From: Diphasiastrum complanatum
Lineage: Eukaryota > Streptophyta > Lycopodiopsida > Lycopodiales > Lycopodiaceae
DNA: 64,000 bases
Direction of reading: 5' to 3'
NCBI GenBank assembly: GCA_029204225.1
Contig: CM055096.1
Location: 45,055,967 to 45,119,966 of the forward strand
This document shows positions 10,971 through 25,200 of the stretch, one piece after another; the stretch's first letter is position 1; each line of letters starts with the position of its first letter. The position numbers and the translations under genes are program-made. The notes below the pieces were generated by a model, which worked only from the letters and a program-made list of their open reading frames with translations, made no database searches and was not told where the DNA came from.

Positions 10971-12190
10971 ATCTTGGTCCCCTAATTATGGATAATACTA
11001 AATGTCGTACATGGTCTACTAGTTTTGGGTCTGACTTTTTTCATAGGCGTCAATCATGCCCAAGTAGGCTATCAAGAAAAAAAAACCTTTTTGAAAACTA
11101 GACCACTTATTATTGGCATGAGGCTCTTGGATAACCAAACACAAAACTAATCAGTGTTTGTCGATGCCAATGATGAGTTCTGACCGAAGTTGAGCCCTTC
11201 ATGAGAGAAGAGGATAATACTACTAGCCAAAGACTAGGACACGCTCACAAAATTTCATGAGACTATTTTCGGTGGAAATTTCTTTCAAATAATGTACAAA
11301 CTTTTTTCATATCAATGAGATGGGTGCTAAAAATAAACAAATATAAATAAATCAACTACTCATTTCGATACATTTATATGGATGAACACACCAAGAAACT
11401 TTATTTATTATAGTAGATAGAAAATATTCAAATAATAAAGACACTTATATGTTTGTGAAGCATGTTAGTGGAAGATAATCCATGTGGTTTTAGAAGTTAA
11501 TTGGAACTAGAAATTTGTTTATTTAATGAATAGATATTAATAAAATGTTGCAATTCACGTACAACAAGCTCTTCTACCACTTCTTACATATTATGATCAA
11601 TAAGTTGTCACTTTGTGCAATATTGCATTCAAAGCTCAAGCTTTTGCAAATGCTTGGAATTTTTTTTAAACACCCAAATATTACTTGATAATTCTAGGGC
11701 TTTTCTATTATAATGTGTGCCAATAATTAATTATTATCTTTTTGACCATTTTAGGCTCTTTCTTTAGTCAAATGTGCACGAGGATCATGTTATCATCATT
11801 TCTTGTAGACCCACATTCTAAAGTAACCAAAAAGTGACTACAAACTATTAAAATAACATTAATCTTGTACCTCCAAAAAATAAAGCCTCTATCGCAAGCA
11901 TAAAGCTTGTCTTAATAAAATTGTCTAAATCCAAATTATGCCAACTTAAAATTTAATACAAAAGACAACCATAAGTCCAAAAAGCCTTTTCCTTTGAGTT
12001 TTTGAATATGCCAGGAAAAACCTTTGTAGATGGGTTTGTTTGGACAATTGTATAGAATCTTGAAAGTCTTCTAGTTTAATATTGGCTCTTTTTTCAATGT
12101 CATTTCTGGTTGTGTAGACTGAAATGGCCAAGATATAGTTGACAACAACGATATAGACCGATGTAATCACCACATCACTTTCATCAGCAC
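10971..12190. other. Spacer without recognised gene
   Basis: AT-rich sequence with no convincing reading frame. A 75-residue frame at 11946-12173 (-) shows no family motif. It may be old transposon DNA. Confidence 0.5.
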
Positions 12191-12546
12191 TTCAAGACAA
12201 GGAAAACAAGATTGCTCTCACACCAACATACGGTATATTCGCACTCTATAATTCAAGTATAGAAAGAACTAGCTAAATAGCAACTTAGGGGCTCGTAAAA
12301 GATTGGCCCACCGTCTAAAAATCGGAGAGAGAAAGTTGTCGTCAAATATGGCAAGTAATTGTCATAATGAAACACGTCAATTATTTCCTTTTTCAACTCT
12401 CTTCCTCAATCATTAACATCATCTACTTATCAACAAGCAACCTACTCATGGAACATGCCCCCATAATAGCATAGTGTCACTGTCAACTCAAAAGTAAAGT
12501 GTACTTCATAATAATGTTACAAACAAGACTTGAAACATTTCCAACA
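12191..12546 (-). repeat. Probable 3' LTR remnant of copia fragment 1
   Basis: Just after the RNase H stop on the minus strand the sequence reads GAGTTGCGTGAGTTGTTGGAA, cited here only by its key part TGTTGGAA. This looks like a weak purine-rich tract followed by a copia-type LTR start, so the LTR would begin at 12546 and run left. The far end is not defined and was set arbitrarily. No matching LTR copy was found. Confidence 0.35.
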
Positions 12547-12548
12547 AC

Positions 12549-13137
12549 TCACGCAACTCTCAAAATATCAATTTGACGCCAAAAATCTTCAAACTTATCC
12601 CTGCTTACTGACTTCGTAAATACATCAGCAACTTGTATAGCAATAGTACAATGAACCACGTCAATGTCTTTTGAACAAAGCTTTTCACGTATAAAATGAT
12701 ATTTTATCTCTATATGCTTTGTCCTAGAATGAAACATTAAATTTTTTGCTAATTGGATTCCACTCTGAATATCACAAGAAATCATTGTATTGTTGGCTTG
12801 TCTTACCCCAATTTCCTTGAGTAGCTCACGTAGCCAAACCACTTATTGTGTTGCAGAGCATAAGGCTTTATATTCAGCTTCAATAGTGAAAAGTAACACA
12901 ATATCCTACTTTTTGCTTGACCAAGAAAAACAACCATTTCCAACATCAAAAGCATAGCCAGTGTTAGATCTTCTATCATCTACACTATCACTCCAATCAG
13001 CATCTACATAGCCTCTCAAGTTACATTATTCAAATTGTCTTGAGTAAACTAGACCAAGATCAAGCATGACTTTCATGTACCTCATAATGCATTTAGCGGC
13101 TTTCCAATGCTCCAAGTTAGGTGTGTTGTGTCGTCTA
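12549..13137 (-). pseudogene. Ty1/copia fragment 1: end of RT and RNase H
   Basis: The minus-strand translation runs NLEHWKAAKCIMRYMK, GYVDADWSDSVDDRRS, TIEAEYKALCSAT, WLRELLKEIG and FHSRTKHIEIKYHFIREK, ending in a stop at 12549. This is the C-terminal RNase H region of copia Pol. Three in-frame stops interrupt it: before the GYVDADW block, after WSSKK, and before VVWLREL. It is cut off at about 13137 by the LTR of the next element. RNase H would remove template RNA during reverse transcription; this copy is dead. Confidence 0.88.
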
Positions 13138-13743
<606 letters not shown>

Positions 13744-15205
13744 GTGTCCTCGGCCCAAAGTAGTGCCGGTCCCTCGGCACTATGCCTGCATTTGTCGTGG
13801 AAGAGCACTGTTGTCGGTTCATTTATTGTTGGGACATGGATGCTTCAGGAAAAGCGTGGATAGAATTCGCTTACGTAAATCCTGAGGCTTTATTTGATGA
13901 TGGTGAGCAGCAAGAGCTCAGACATGCTAGATTTTCAATAATAGCCATAAGGGTTTGGTGGCCATAATCTTGTTCGACAATTGGGTACTCGAGGCATTCC
14001 ATCGGAGTATCCCAAGACAAAGCTTGTTGATATGGTTCCTCGTAGATTGGCACAACTGGTCCCAATGTCATAGAATCCCCCAAATCATAATGTGGATACG
14101 ACGTGCTTGCTTGACTCTCTTGTATGTCCAGGTATTTGTGGTATGCCATAACCTGAAGACTTTCCTCAGTAGTCAATCTCACAAATTCAGGACAAGGCGT
14201 TGTCGTTGTAGATGCTGGTTCTTGCTATACAATTGGACTCTTTGGAGTTGGATTCCCTAGATTTGGCCTTTTGAAAATGGACATAACCGGATTTGGCATT
14301 GAGCTGGTGGTCTGTTTCATCGTGGAACAATCAGACTTTGGTTGAATCTTGCTCATTGATGGGCAATCATTAATCTTAGTCTTCCCCTGATCATTGCACT
14401 TCCCAGTTGAAGGCTGCGTGACTGTGCTTTTCCTTGGATCTTGTGCTGATTTGCTTTCAATTCACTGTGTTACCACAGATCTCCTTTGTAATTTATCACT
14501 AATTAATTTGTGCATTGATTGCGACAAGAGTCTTGATAGAACCTGCCGGAATTCCTCGGTTGCCAATTTCTTGACTTCCTCAGCTATCATTGGCTTGATA
14601 GATTCTGTCAGCTATGTCTTCTGTGATGGTGTTATATGTTTTCCCGAGGGTATCTCTGCGTATTTTGGGACTTTTGTCAGATTGTCTTCTTCCTCACTCG
14701 TTTCATAACCTGGTGGCACTAGGATTTTTCTTTTATAGTGCATTATATCGAGAGGTGGAAGAGTCACCACAGGTGCATGTCGGTCTACATAGGCCAAATG
14801 CCTCCTTGCTAATTGTGGATTGTGCAACGGACAATCTCGGCATGGATGGTTAACTACGCATTGTGAACATGAGAGATCAAATGTTGATGGATCCCCTTGA
14901 TGTGGACATTTGACTCAATGATATTCTCCTCCGCATCCATAACATCTTACCGAGTGCAATACACCATCGCCTCTAAGTTGATAGTCATACACTGGTAATA
15001 GATTCCCCTTAGGATCTTCCACAAAATAGACTGGGAGGTTATTGTGGTCCTCCATTGAGTTCGATGACATGCAAGATGATATAACCAAAACTTCGACCTT
15101 GCCACTATTTGTTGAAGAAACTCGTGATTGAGGTGGATCAATTTGACATCTATCCTTTTGGTGAGCTCCTTGTTGGCTTAATTCTGCTTGTGACCTCTGA
15201 ACCAC
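13744..15205 (-). pseudogene. Gag-like frame of pol-less gypsy-related element B
   Basis: One reading frame runs from 15205 to 13871 on the minus strand with only a few stops (near 14916, 14612, and 14220-14470). It contains two zinc-knuckle motifs. The first, CYGCGGEYH at about 14918-14944, is followed by a stop and then a Cys. The second, CSQCVVNHPCRDC at about 14831-14869, has the same CX2CX3HX4C spacing as element A. A later segment is rich in Ser, Pro and Thr. No protease, RT or integrase lies between this frame and the LTR at 13138-13743. This suggests a gag-only (TR-GAG-like) non-autonomous element mobilised by a relative of element A. Confidence 0.6.
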
Positions 15206-15480
15206 TAGATCTCCTTAAGATCCAATCTACTTGAATGATCTCTGGTTAGAAAGAGAAATACACTACCAAATTCACCAATGTAGAAAAATCAGCATCTACA
15301 CACAATTTGAGATGTAAACACCAATAGAACTTGATCAAACTTGAATGAAATGAAAAAGTACTATTGTTGTCTGTACAAAACTAGCAAGCTACTGTATTTC
15401 ACACGTGTGGATCCAAAAATAACAAATATAGATCATTCTACACATGGAATTGCAAGCAATCACCAAGATAGTGCACCAAT
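15206..15480. other. Leader-like stretch beside an LTR edge
   Basis: No coding sequence. On the minus strand the bases following the LTR-like edge at 15481 read TTGGTGCACTATCTTGG. This could be a primer binding site for element B, but I cannot match it to a tRNA with confidence. Confidence 0.35.
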
Positions 15481-15806
15481 TGATAGTAGAACCCAAGAGA
15501 ACCATGTATAAGCATGAAATGAGATAGAGAAGAGAGAAGATTGCTCTCTCCATGAGTTACATCCTTTTATAACAGGTCCAAACCCTATTTGGCCACTTGG
15601 CTTTCCCACCAGAATGCTAACCCTACTAATTTTGGGTCTAGATTCAATGTACCCAAACTTTCCCACACTTTCAAAAAGTGTTTATTCAAATGAAATTTAG
15701 ACTAATGAACTTTGAAAAGTCAACCTCTAAGTCTAAACAAGTTGTGGCCTCCACATGCCAAATATGAAAATATAGCTAAATTTGATGAAACTAGTTGAAT
15801 CTTTCA
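15481..15806 (-). repeat. LTR-like block next to copia fragment 2
   Basis: On the minus strand it begins TGAAAGATTCAACTAG directly after a purine-rich stretch (AAAGAGTGAGTG) that follows the RNase H stop, and it ends ...CTACTATCA. TG...CA termini and position point to the 3' LTR of copia fragment 2. It could alternatively serve as the 5' LTR of element B. No second copy is in the window to settle this. Confidence 0.5.
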
Positions 15807-15809
15807 CAC

Positions 15810-16390
15810 TCACTCTTTAACTACTTTTAGCATAGACTTTGATAACAGTCCAAGTGAAGTCCTATGCTTCATGAACAAGTCTTTTTCCAATGCTTTGGTG
15901 AAGATATCAGCTACACATTCCTTTGAAGACACATGTTGAAGCTCCACCTCTTTTACAATGACTCGCTCCCTCACAAAATGATATTGTATCTCAATATGCT
16001 TGCTCCTAGCATGAAAGATAGGATTGGATGCCATTCTTTGGGCTGATTAATTGTCACAAAAGATGATTGGGCTCTTTGAAAAATCCATCAAGTGAAGATC
16101 CTTGATCATCCTCTTGATCCATACCATCTCCTTTGTGCAATGTATAAGAGCTTTGTACTCGGCCTCACTAGATGACAATGAGATAGTGGCTTGTTTCTTT
16201 GACATCCATGATATAGCTCCATCACCTATGAAAATACAATAAGCACTAATGGATTCCTATCCATTACATCTCCAGCATAGTCCGAATCTGAAAATCCAAA
16301 AAGATTAGGTGATGATCCCTCATACAATATGCCAAAATCTCGAGTTCCAATGATGTACCTCAAAACTTGCTTTCCTAGCTCCCAATGCTC
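15810..16390 (-). pseudogene. Ty1/copia fragment 2: RNase H
   Basis: The minus-strand translation shows YIIGTRDFGILYEGS, FGFSDSDYAGD, SEAEYKAL..., FHARSKHIEIQYHFVRERV and ADIFTKALEK, ending at 15810. This is the copia RNase H C-terminus. It has at least two frame changes and a stop in the DN*SAQRMA block. Directly upstream, where RT should be, the sequence jumps to integrase (16563 onward), so RT is missing. Confidence 0.85.
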
Positions 16391-16562
16391 CTAGCATAGT
16401 TTTTGACAATAGAACTTTGATCCATCACAAGAATGATCTTCTTCCTGAGAATAGACTTTCTTTCAATGATCGTGTAATGCTCAAAATAGAAACAACCATA
16501 ATTGATATAGAGAATAGTGTCCACTTGGGATGCTTCACTATTTCTTACATCAATTTTACATG
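16391..16562. other. Junction between RNase H and integrase in copia fragment 2
   Basis: About 170 bp that fit neither RNase H nor RT. The deletion that removed RT from this element, plus possible filler DNA, maps here and into 16563-16770. Confidence 0.4.
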
Positions 16563-17201
16563 TCAAAATATGACTAGAACATGAAGAATCAAATAGAATG
16601 TAAATGAAATCATTCCACCATGCTTCCAACTCTGAACTCTCTGGAAAAATACAGCAAACAAACAATATATGTGAGTGATCAACTTTTGCTTGCATGTCTC
16701 CTCCTCCTTTCTCCTTTGTTGCCATGTATTCACCATGATACTCCATGAATGATTCTCCACCAAAGCTATAAATTTCTTGAAGTGAGCCAATGCATCAGAT
16801 TTATTCTTCAAGAAGTAGATCCATGTCCTTCTAGAGTAGTTGTCAATAAATGTCATGAAGTAGTAGGCTCCACTCAATGACATGGTCTTCATTGGGCCAC
16901 ACGAGTCACTATGGATGACCTCAAGTGGCTTCTTTGCTCTAGCGGCACCCCCCTTTTTAAATTTCTTTCTATGATGCTTCCCCATCACGCATCCTTCACA
17001 AATGGAATGTTGTTCGTCCTGCATTGTAGGTAATCCACTCACCATCTTTAGCTTGGCCATCAAGCGCAAGCTTCCGTAGTTTAGATGATCCATCCTTTGA
17101 TACCACAATTCTGATTGTGATGCTATTGATGAAGCTAAATCACACCTACAACTGGATCCCATGAAGGTCCTCAAAAGTGGGCAATCTCTCTTTGGAATCA
17201 A
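16563..17201 (-). pseudogene. Ty1/copia fragment 2: GAG-pre-integrase and N-terminal integrase
   Basis: The first two-thirds of this 212-residue frame match copia Pol. LWYQRMDHLNYGSL and CEGCVMGKHHRKKF form the HHCC zinc-binding region. HSDSCGPMKTMSL carries the first catalytic Asp, followed by FIDNYSRRTWIYFL. After FIALVENHS (about 16755) the homology ends abruptly and the remaining residues are unrelated. The second Asp, the Glu and all of RT are absent, so this is a deletion derivative. Confidence 0.88.
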
Positions 17202-17853
17202 TACTGCTCTTTACCTGACGATGTACACACTTACAAGGTCCTTCTTGGTACACCCTGGCTATAGATGGTAGAGGTGGTTCAAGATTGGAAACGAAGTAAA
17301 ATTACCTTTGGCAATAATGATAAGAGAGTCACTGTTGACTCAATAGGCCAAGTAAAGCCAGCCCGCACAATCTCCATTTGTGTTCGCCCACTGTTGTAGT
17401 AGTGCACGCACTGAGGGAATATGTCGATCACCAATAGTAGGATCATTCTGATCTGATTGTTTGACCCATCCACTAATCAGCTTCATCAGAGGCGAGACCC
17501 AAAGCAGACGACGTTGCAATCTCCCAATGAAAGCTAAAGGATAGCAAGGCTTTCGCGCTGATCATCCTCAACATTTCAAACACACAAATCGGCCATGTGT
17601 CTGAAGCTGAAAAAGGCAAAAGGGACGAAGGTGCCTTAAAATGATTTCTAACATATTCTGGCCACTTGGCCAGGCCAGTGTGTCATGTTTTTTGCTAAGG
17701 AGCGAAAAAGACGACCTTAAAATGTTTTCTAAGGCATAAATAATCTCAAAGGGAAAAAATGTGAAGGCCTAAAAATATGTTGTTGGCCTTCGATTTTTCA
17801 GGATGCTCATTACTTGAACGATTTGTTTAAGACTGAGCATAAGAAATCTAACA
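17202..17853 (-). repeat. Region ending in the 3' LTR of copia fragment 3
   Basis: On the minus strand an LTR seems to start at 17853 (TGTTAGATTTC), right after the purine tract AGAGAGAG that follows the RNase H stop. Its left end is not defined. 17202-17500 may belong to fragment 2 instead; a short frame there (17279-17473) has no recognised domain. Confidence 0.45.
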
Positions 17854-17860
17854 CTCTCTC

Positions 17861-19250
17861 TTAAGGTGGATCCTGAAAAACTTTGATCTTCAGATTTAAC
17901 ATATCATTAAATTTGAGATGTTGCTCCTTTGATAGAGCCTTTGTGAAGTAATCTGCTGCCATGTAATTTGTTCTGCAGAAAATCAATACTACTTCCTTAT
18001 TTTGCACTTTCTCTCTAAGGTAGTGATACTTTATTTCTATATGTTTGCTTCGAGAGTGAAATCTCGGATTGAGAGATAGCGCTATTGTGCTTTGATTGTC
18101 ACAATAGATTGTTGTAGGAAGTGGTTGTGCAAGATTGAGGTCTGCAAGCAGTTGCTTGAGCCAAATCGCCTCTTTTTCCATGAGATTGGGCCTTGGTTGT
18201 ATAAAAATACAAACCCAAAAGTTGATTTTCTGGTGTCGACATCTCCTGCCCAATCCGCATATGTGTAGGATTCAAGGATGTTGGCAGTTTGGCTGTCTCC
18301 ATAGCAGATGCTGAGAGTTGTTGTTGCTTGAATGTACTTCATGACCTTTGTTAGCACTTTCTAATGAGCTATGCCTGGATTTGATAGGAACTGGCTGAGT
18401 GTACTGATCGAATATGCAAGGTCTGGTCACGTGCAGATCATTGCGTACATCAATGAGCTGATGATGGATTGAAACGGGTAGTGCTTCATCTCCTCCTTTT
18501 TTGCCTCAGTTTGAGGAGACTGTTCCTTCGTTCAGTGTTGTACTTTGCCTTGAATATCCATTTGCATGGAATTGGTTTTTGGTCCTTTGATAGCTCAGTG
18601 AGTGTCCATGTTTGATTCTCCATAAGAGATTCGAATTCGGTGTCCATTGCTGCTTTCCACTAGTCAGCATCAGGAGTAGACATCGCCTCAACAACTGTGT
18701 TTGGTTCCTGCATGAAGTAGCAGACTGGATCATCCATAAATCTGGATGGAGGCTATCTGGACCTATTCGACCTTCTGGGTTGAACTTCGGTCATCTGATG
18801 TGGGCGGATTCGTTGACGTTCTGACTCATTGTTTGAGTCAGCGTCAAGATTCTGAATTATCAACATCGTTCCCTTTATGGTCGAGGAACTAGTCTTCCAC
18901 GAAAATGACATCTTTACTGGTGAATGCCTTCTCGGTATCCAAATTGTAGAGCTTGTATGCCTTGTGATTTGGGGAATAGCCGATGAAAATCGTTTTCCTA
19001 CTCTTGTCATCTAGCTTTCTTCTTAGATCCTCAGGGATGTGAGCAAAAGTGATGCATCCAAACACTCGAATATATTTGAGTGATGGTTTTGATCATGTCC
19101 ACACCTCATAAGGTGTCTTGTCTTTCAGGGCTTTGGTGATGGATCGATTCTGCAAATAGGCGGCTGTAGTAACAGCTTCTGCCCATAATGTATTTGGAAG
19201 AGAGACATGGGCCAATATGCTCTTGGCACTTTTGATGAGAGGGAGACAAC
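17861..19250 (-). pseudogene. Ty1/copia fragment 3: integrase end joined to RNase H
   Basis: From 19250 downward the translation shows the integrase C-terminal block (KPSLKYIRVFGC, HIPEDLRRKLDDKS, IFIGYSPNHKAYKLY). Degenerate linker and RT-edge pieces follow, including MQMDIQGKVQH and PDLAYSISTLSQFLSNPG. RNase H comes next (YADWAGDVDTRKSTFGFVF, FHSRSKHIEIKYHYLREK) and the end ...KVFQDPP at 17861. Most of the RT palm, including YxDD, is missing, and many stops and frameshifts occur. The 3' end is nearly identical to that of the element at 59920-63872, so both belong to one family. Confidence 0.87.
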
Positions 19251-22200
19251 ACGACTATCAAAGAAGATGGTGTTGCTTAAAATTTAGGTTTTTCTAGTAA
19301 GATCAATCTCTTGTCAGAAAAATACCTAATAATAGTCCATACAAATATTAAAATAATGCCAATTACTCTATGGCAATGGAGACTACAAGTTAAACTTGGT
19401 TTGTTAAACAACCCAAGCTTGGATTTTGCATCAAGCTAAAGAAAATACAAATCAAGGTTGATAAATTTATTGCATTGTGAATGGATAGTCCTAGACAAGC
19501 TCAAATATCCAATAACTTGGGAGAACGACAAGAGTTGGATGTCTTCATGCATTGTTGAGTAAGATAGTTGAGTAAGATAGTTGAGTATCATCTCTCTTGA
19601 GCACTCAACTATTTTTCATCATTTGGCTTGACATTACTTGATATATGAATCAACACTTGTTTTGGAGTGGATGCAGATGATGTCAAGGGTGGTCACTTTA
19701 TCTTCAAATGCAAGGGTTTGGTTTTTGTCCCTTGTCACAAATACATGAATCTGCATTTTAATCTTTTAGACTGGGCATGCATAGGCGCATATATTATACT
19801 TATATATAAGCTTGAAAATATTAACTCCACACACCCAAATCAACACATCTTGATTTGGTAGTATTATTAATCTATGGTGTTATTACCTCCCAAGATTTCA
19901 CAAGTTTGAGGGTAGAGTGTTTGGCAGGCCTTACCATGCTCAATTGGATGGAAGCCTAACCTTTATGGAGTTTCTTGTGGAATTGTTGTATAGAAAGATA
20001 AATTTGCCTTTATCCCTTTGTTGTATGTGGCCCCACTATTTGCACATGCACACAATTTTTACATGTCACATTATCACTACCACCTAATGCTTGCACTTCC
20101 ATTCTGGTCTAAAAAAGCACTTATTTGATTGAAACAAAATATTCCAACTAGCAAATAGCGCATGCCACAATATCTTCTCATTCTCTAGAAGTAGTCATGT
20201 AAAAGTATCAACACCAATGCCAACTATTTTTAGGTTTCACTTAGTACTATGCCAAAAGTTCAAATTTTTATCCACACATTCATATTCTTTCTCTTTCAAA
20301 ATAAACTGATGTATTGTGCACTAGTGAATCTCGAGTTTCATATCTCAAACATGGATGATCTTTGTTTGACTTCGCTACAATAGAATCTAGGTTTTTACTC
20401 CATACGAGAACCTTCTAGACAGATTTGATTGCTAGTGGTACGATCAGGCCTTAATGACTACAATCCCAACTTACATGTCAATATAGGGCCTAAACATGAA
20501 CATGTAACCATAGTCTATATCTAAACAAATCATATACACCATTGAATTAAAGGTGACAACATAGTTGCCACAGGGACAATTAACGCACATAATCACCATT
20601 AAATTGAAGCTAAGTTCAAGAAACCATTGTCATTTTACATATGGAAAAACTTCATAATTCTAAAAGTCAAAGGCCATAGATCTAGATGTTTATATATTTT
20701 TGTTTGAGCCTTGAACGCTTCACTTGAAAACCAATGCATTATCTAATTGACCTACCTAGCGAGACATTCCATTTTTGAATATTTGAGATGTTGACTTTTT
20801 TTTTGGGCAACAAAGGAATCATAAGTAATAATAGTCATATGACTCTTTACATGACAAACTAGATTTCACATTACATATGAACTTTAAAGGGTATCACTTA
20901 ATAATGTCACATCAAATCTTCTAAAAAAAAAACTCATTATGCACCTTAGCTACAAGGTGGAGTGCCACAAACTATGCTCATTTTTAGGTGTCTTGGCTTT
21001 GTCCTATTGTACACTCATATTATATGTTCATAGATGTTTTTATCACCTCTACATTGCTTGTCAAAGTGTAGGCATCTAGTAAGAAAGCCAACTCTCCCAT
21101 CCTAGGTTAGCTAGGCAAGAGTGTTATTTGTAGCAACAGAGACTCGGGTTTAAGTCTCATTTGTACATGGAAAAAGGACATTTAGGACCCCATAGGTTCA
21201 ATATTGCCTTGGCCTACAATATGGAAGTAGAATGTAAATATTGTACAAAATGATGCTATTGCAAAAGCATTATTGTTGTAATTGTAAAAAGTAAAATCAA
21301 TAAATATAAAATGCTAGTGAAGGATGTTACCATCACAATTATTTGACATCCATGCTACACTCGTACTTTGTACCAAAAACAAATCACTTTAACATATGAA
21401 GAACTACTTTTAGAATTCCATATGACCACACTTTTTTACATAGCTAATAGATTTAGATATTGACATTGGTGGGACATACAATGTGTTGAATGAATAATGT
21501 CAAGGTTGTAAATCTGATTGTGAGATTTCAACTTAATTTTACTCAATATATGAGTCCAATGATTGTTATGAGCCTATTTTTAACTTATCAATTTGCTATT
21601 TATTTTGAAGTGCCTCATAATCAAAGTCAAATTCAAGTAATGGTGTTGAGATTTGAAAGTCTTTGCTTTTATCAATATGCTATTTGATTTGAGGTGCCTC
21701 ATGTGCCTCATAATAAGAGTCAAAATCAAGTTATGGTGTCGAGATTTCAAAGTATTTGTGAAAGTTTTTTTGATGTAAAGTTTATTTGCAATTATGTTGG
21801 ATAGGTCATGAATTGAATGTGATGAGTGGTGGTTGAAAGAACAACACTAAAGCAAGTAGGATTGCAAAAAATATTGGATTGACGGCCCATAAAGGGATTA
21901 AGCATCAAATGATAGTTTAGATTCAAAAAGTAAGTCTTTAGATGCAATGTCTATAAGTGAATGTATTCAAACTAAAATCTAAACAATCAAGATGCTAAAA
22001 CACGAGCCAAAGCTCAAATATCGGTTATGAACTCATATCCTTTTATCGTCAAACACAAAGGCTCTTAGACCGTTAGCTCAATGGCCTCCTTGAACTTCTT
22101 CGTGATTCAAGTTGGAAGAGGATTCCACTTTCACTTTTTTTAAGTGATTAATGACAATAAAAGAAAAGGTGGAAGCATTGGACCTAGACCTATGATGTCA

Positions 22201-25200
22201 AGGGACAAGAGGAAAAGTGGGGAAAAACTTGACCTTCAAATGGTAGAGTTGGGGGTGGATGCATTTTCAATAGGTTAAGACAAAATATTATAGATAGAGG
22301 CATAGTTCTAGGTGGAACAAGTACAAAATCTCAAGCATATATTAAGAAAGTTTCTTAGATTGAAGAAACAATAAGAGTAGATTTCAAAGAGGTCTAATGT
22401 CAAAAATAAATTTACATTCTCACTATGCACTACAAAATAGTTCAGTTTGAGGTTAGAGCTTTCTTGGAAAAAAGCTGAAAGGGGTTTTACTGTTAGTTGT
22501 GTATTCACAAAAGTTAAAAGAAATACATGCATTGTGAATGTGTTTTACTTTTCTATGTTATTTTTGGATAGACATGCTAAATTGGCTCTCATCTAAAGTA
22601 TTTGCAGAAGCATGGAGTAATGCATTCATAAGAATTGTTCTGAATATTCACAATGCTAGGTATTGATACATATGGATATTTAATAACACCACCTATAATT
22701 TAGAAAATGTTGCCCACTTTTTTGACTCTTGTATCGAAGTATGCTCATTAATTATTTCAAGACATTTAAAGGATCAATTGTCTTGTTTAACAACGTTAAA
22801 AAGTTTCAACCTTTTTCTTATGCTTTCATATTCTGGAGAGTGAGAGATGAGCCATCATACTCTATATAATCTAGGAAAGAAAATGGAACCATATCTTGCC
22901 AAAAAGTGAATTCCAGGAGCCTATCTAGTTTACTTTAGGTTTAAAAATTATGTTTATTTATCGTTACATGCTACTTTCAAGTAATCGATGATAAAAAATC
23001 AAATACCTTTGAAGAAATGAATTAGAGGAATCTTTTATCCTACAATAAATAATGGCTAATATTAATTCATGCAAAAAAAAAAAAAAACCCCAAACTTGAT
23101 TGTCTAGGTAAGGATCTCTACAATGTAGTTTGGAGTCATGTCACATATTACATATGGAACCTTACCAATTATGTTGTCTATGGAGCTAATTTTTCCATTT
23201 TCTCCCCCACACAAATTTTTTTCGTAGTTGAGAGCAAGGAAAATGGAAAATGTCAGACATAAGTTGTTTTTCTTTCAAGATGGGGTCATTAGATTTGTCA
23301 TATGACATTACTTTAGCTTCGCTCTTCTTCTCTTTTTTTTTTGGCTTATATTAACAAATTACATTTTCTTGTCAAGAAGACTTATTATTGCCATTCTTGT
23401 AAAAGAGGAGAAGACAATGAAATATCTTATTCTTCATTGTCATGTCCTAGAGTAGAATCCACTCTACAATCAAGCTATATATCATGAACAAATATATGAA
23501 ATTATATCTAACCATGTTATGTTTGCCTACAAGTATTATTAGCTCAGCCTAGTCTTGCAATTTGAAAAATACCGATTCCCTCCAAAAGAAAGGGTTTTCA
23601 TGCAGGAAAATGTTTCCCAAAATATTGGCACACACATAAATTGTTATCCACTAAGAGAATAACATTTGATCTGAGTGGTCTCTTGTGATGCACGAAGGTG
23701 GAAGCTTTTGAGAAGCTTGAAACAACTTCTAGGTCCCCACCAACTTGCTATTGCTTATAGTAATGCAAACTTCTACATTATTCTACTTTAATAATGGAGG
23801 AGGGAAAACAAATACCAAAATTATTAAAATGCGTAGCTTGCTATATGCCACCAATGTGCACTACACATTTATCAAACAACTAAATGACAATCTTCATTTC
23901 TCGCTTAGCCACACATGTTGTATTGCTTTAAGAAAAAAAAATGATGTCAAAATAGAAATTGTAAAATTTGGGTCTCCTTGAAAAAAGACCAAGGGACTTC
24001 GCATGTCTTATGCATCAACCTTCTAAATTGAGTTCAACATCTTGATGACAACATTAAGATAGAATAAGAGCACTCACAACCAATCACCTTTCTTCAAAGG
24101 AATGACACTGGCAAGACAACTAGAAACAAGGGATGCTTTGTCCCAACTGATGGGGGTAAGACGTAACATGAAGGACACATTTCTTCGGCCAATTGACTAC
24201 TTCACATTATGGGAACCTACATTATCCCGTTAAACTATCAATGTAGCAACTAAATGGTCACTGACATTTTTCCTCGATTTTATCTACTAGTGAGTGACTC
24301 AAATACTCCAAACAAGTAGACAACTTATGATTGGAGATGTTGTTGGATAGATTGCATCGTGTGACACAAAAACGCCTTTTATCATGAAAATACATGCATT
24401 GAGAGCTTCTAAAGAACCTATTATACACATGGGACTCTAGGGCCACTTGTACCACAACAACACTCATGTAGCTTGTGGCGACATTACACACAATTTTTCA
24501 GAATTTTAATGAATAGGGACAAAAGTTGATGGAAAACCAAATAATGCCTAGAATCTAGGTCACTAAAAGGTCCAATCAAAATAATAGATCTTCAAGATCG
24601 TTAAATGATATAGGTGATGTCACTCTTATTTTGATAAGAGTATTTGTAGATAGTGTGTTTTTGCAATGCAAATGTGCAAAACAATATTTTATGTCGCACA
24701 CCGGACTGCCCAACAAGTGTGCAAGAAGCATGCCAATGTTCTATTGGTGTCTATGGGACAAAGGGGCCATATCCTTGTAGATAGGAGACAAACTTGTCCC
24801 CATATAACATAGAGCTAGCACCCTAATTATGCCACAAAGGGGCAATTGGGCAATGCTTTTTGGACTAGAACAACTCCCTAGGCATGAAAACTTGCCTCTA
24901 GCACGTGAGTCTCTACATCCCATAGCTAAGCACATTCTTGTGTCAACCATCAACATACAAAGCCAAGCTACCAACATCTCTCTAGCACTAAATTTTGGTG
25001 GTCATTCTCCTTCAATAAGGATTCCATGGAGTAGATGCCTTTAGGCGTAGTCACACAAGACTTATAAAGTATTTAATGGGAGATGCTCAAAGAAGAATAG
25101 TTAACCAATTGAATTTAATATTGCATGTTTTAAGACTCTACAAAGTTCTAGATGTCACACCCTATAATGAAAATTTATTGCATCGTGTTGGGGTAACTCA

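Noticed and set aside
18753-19010. 85-codon Ser/Arg-rich frame
   Set aside because: It is an off-frame reading of the copia integrase C-terminal block.
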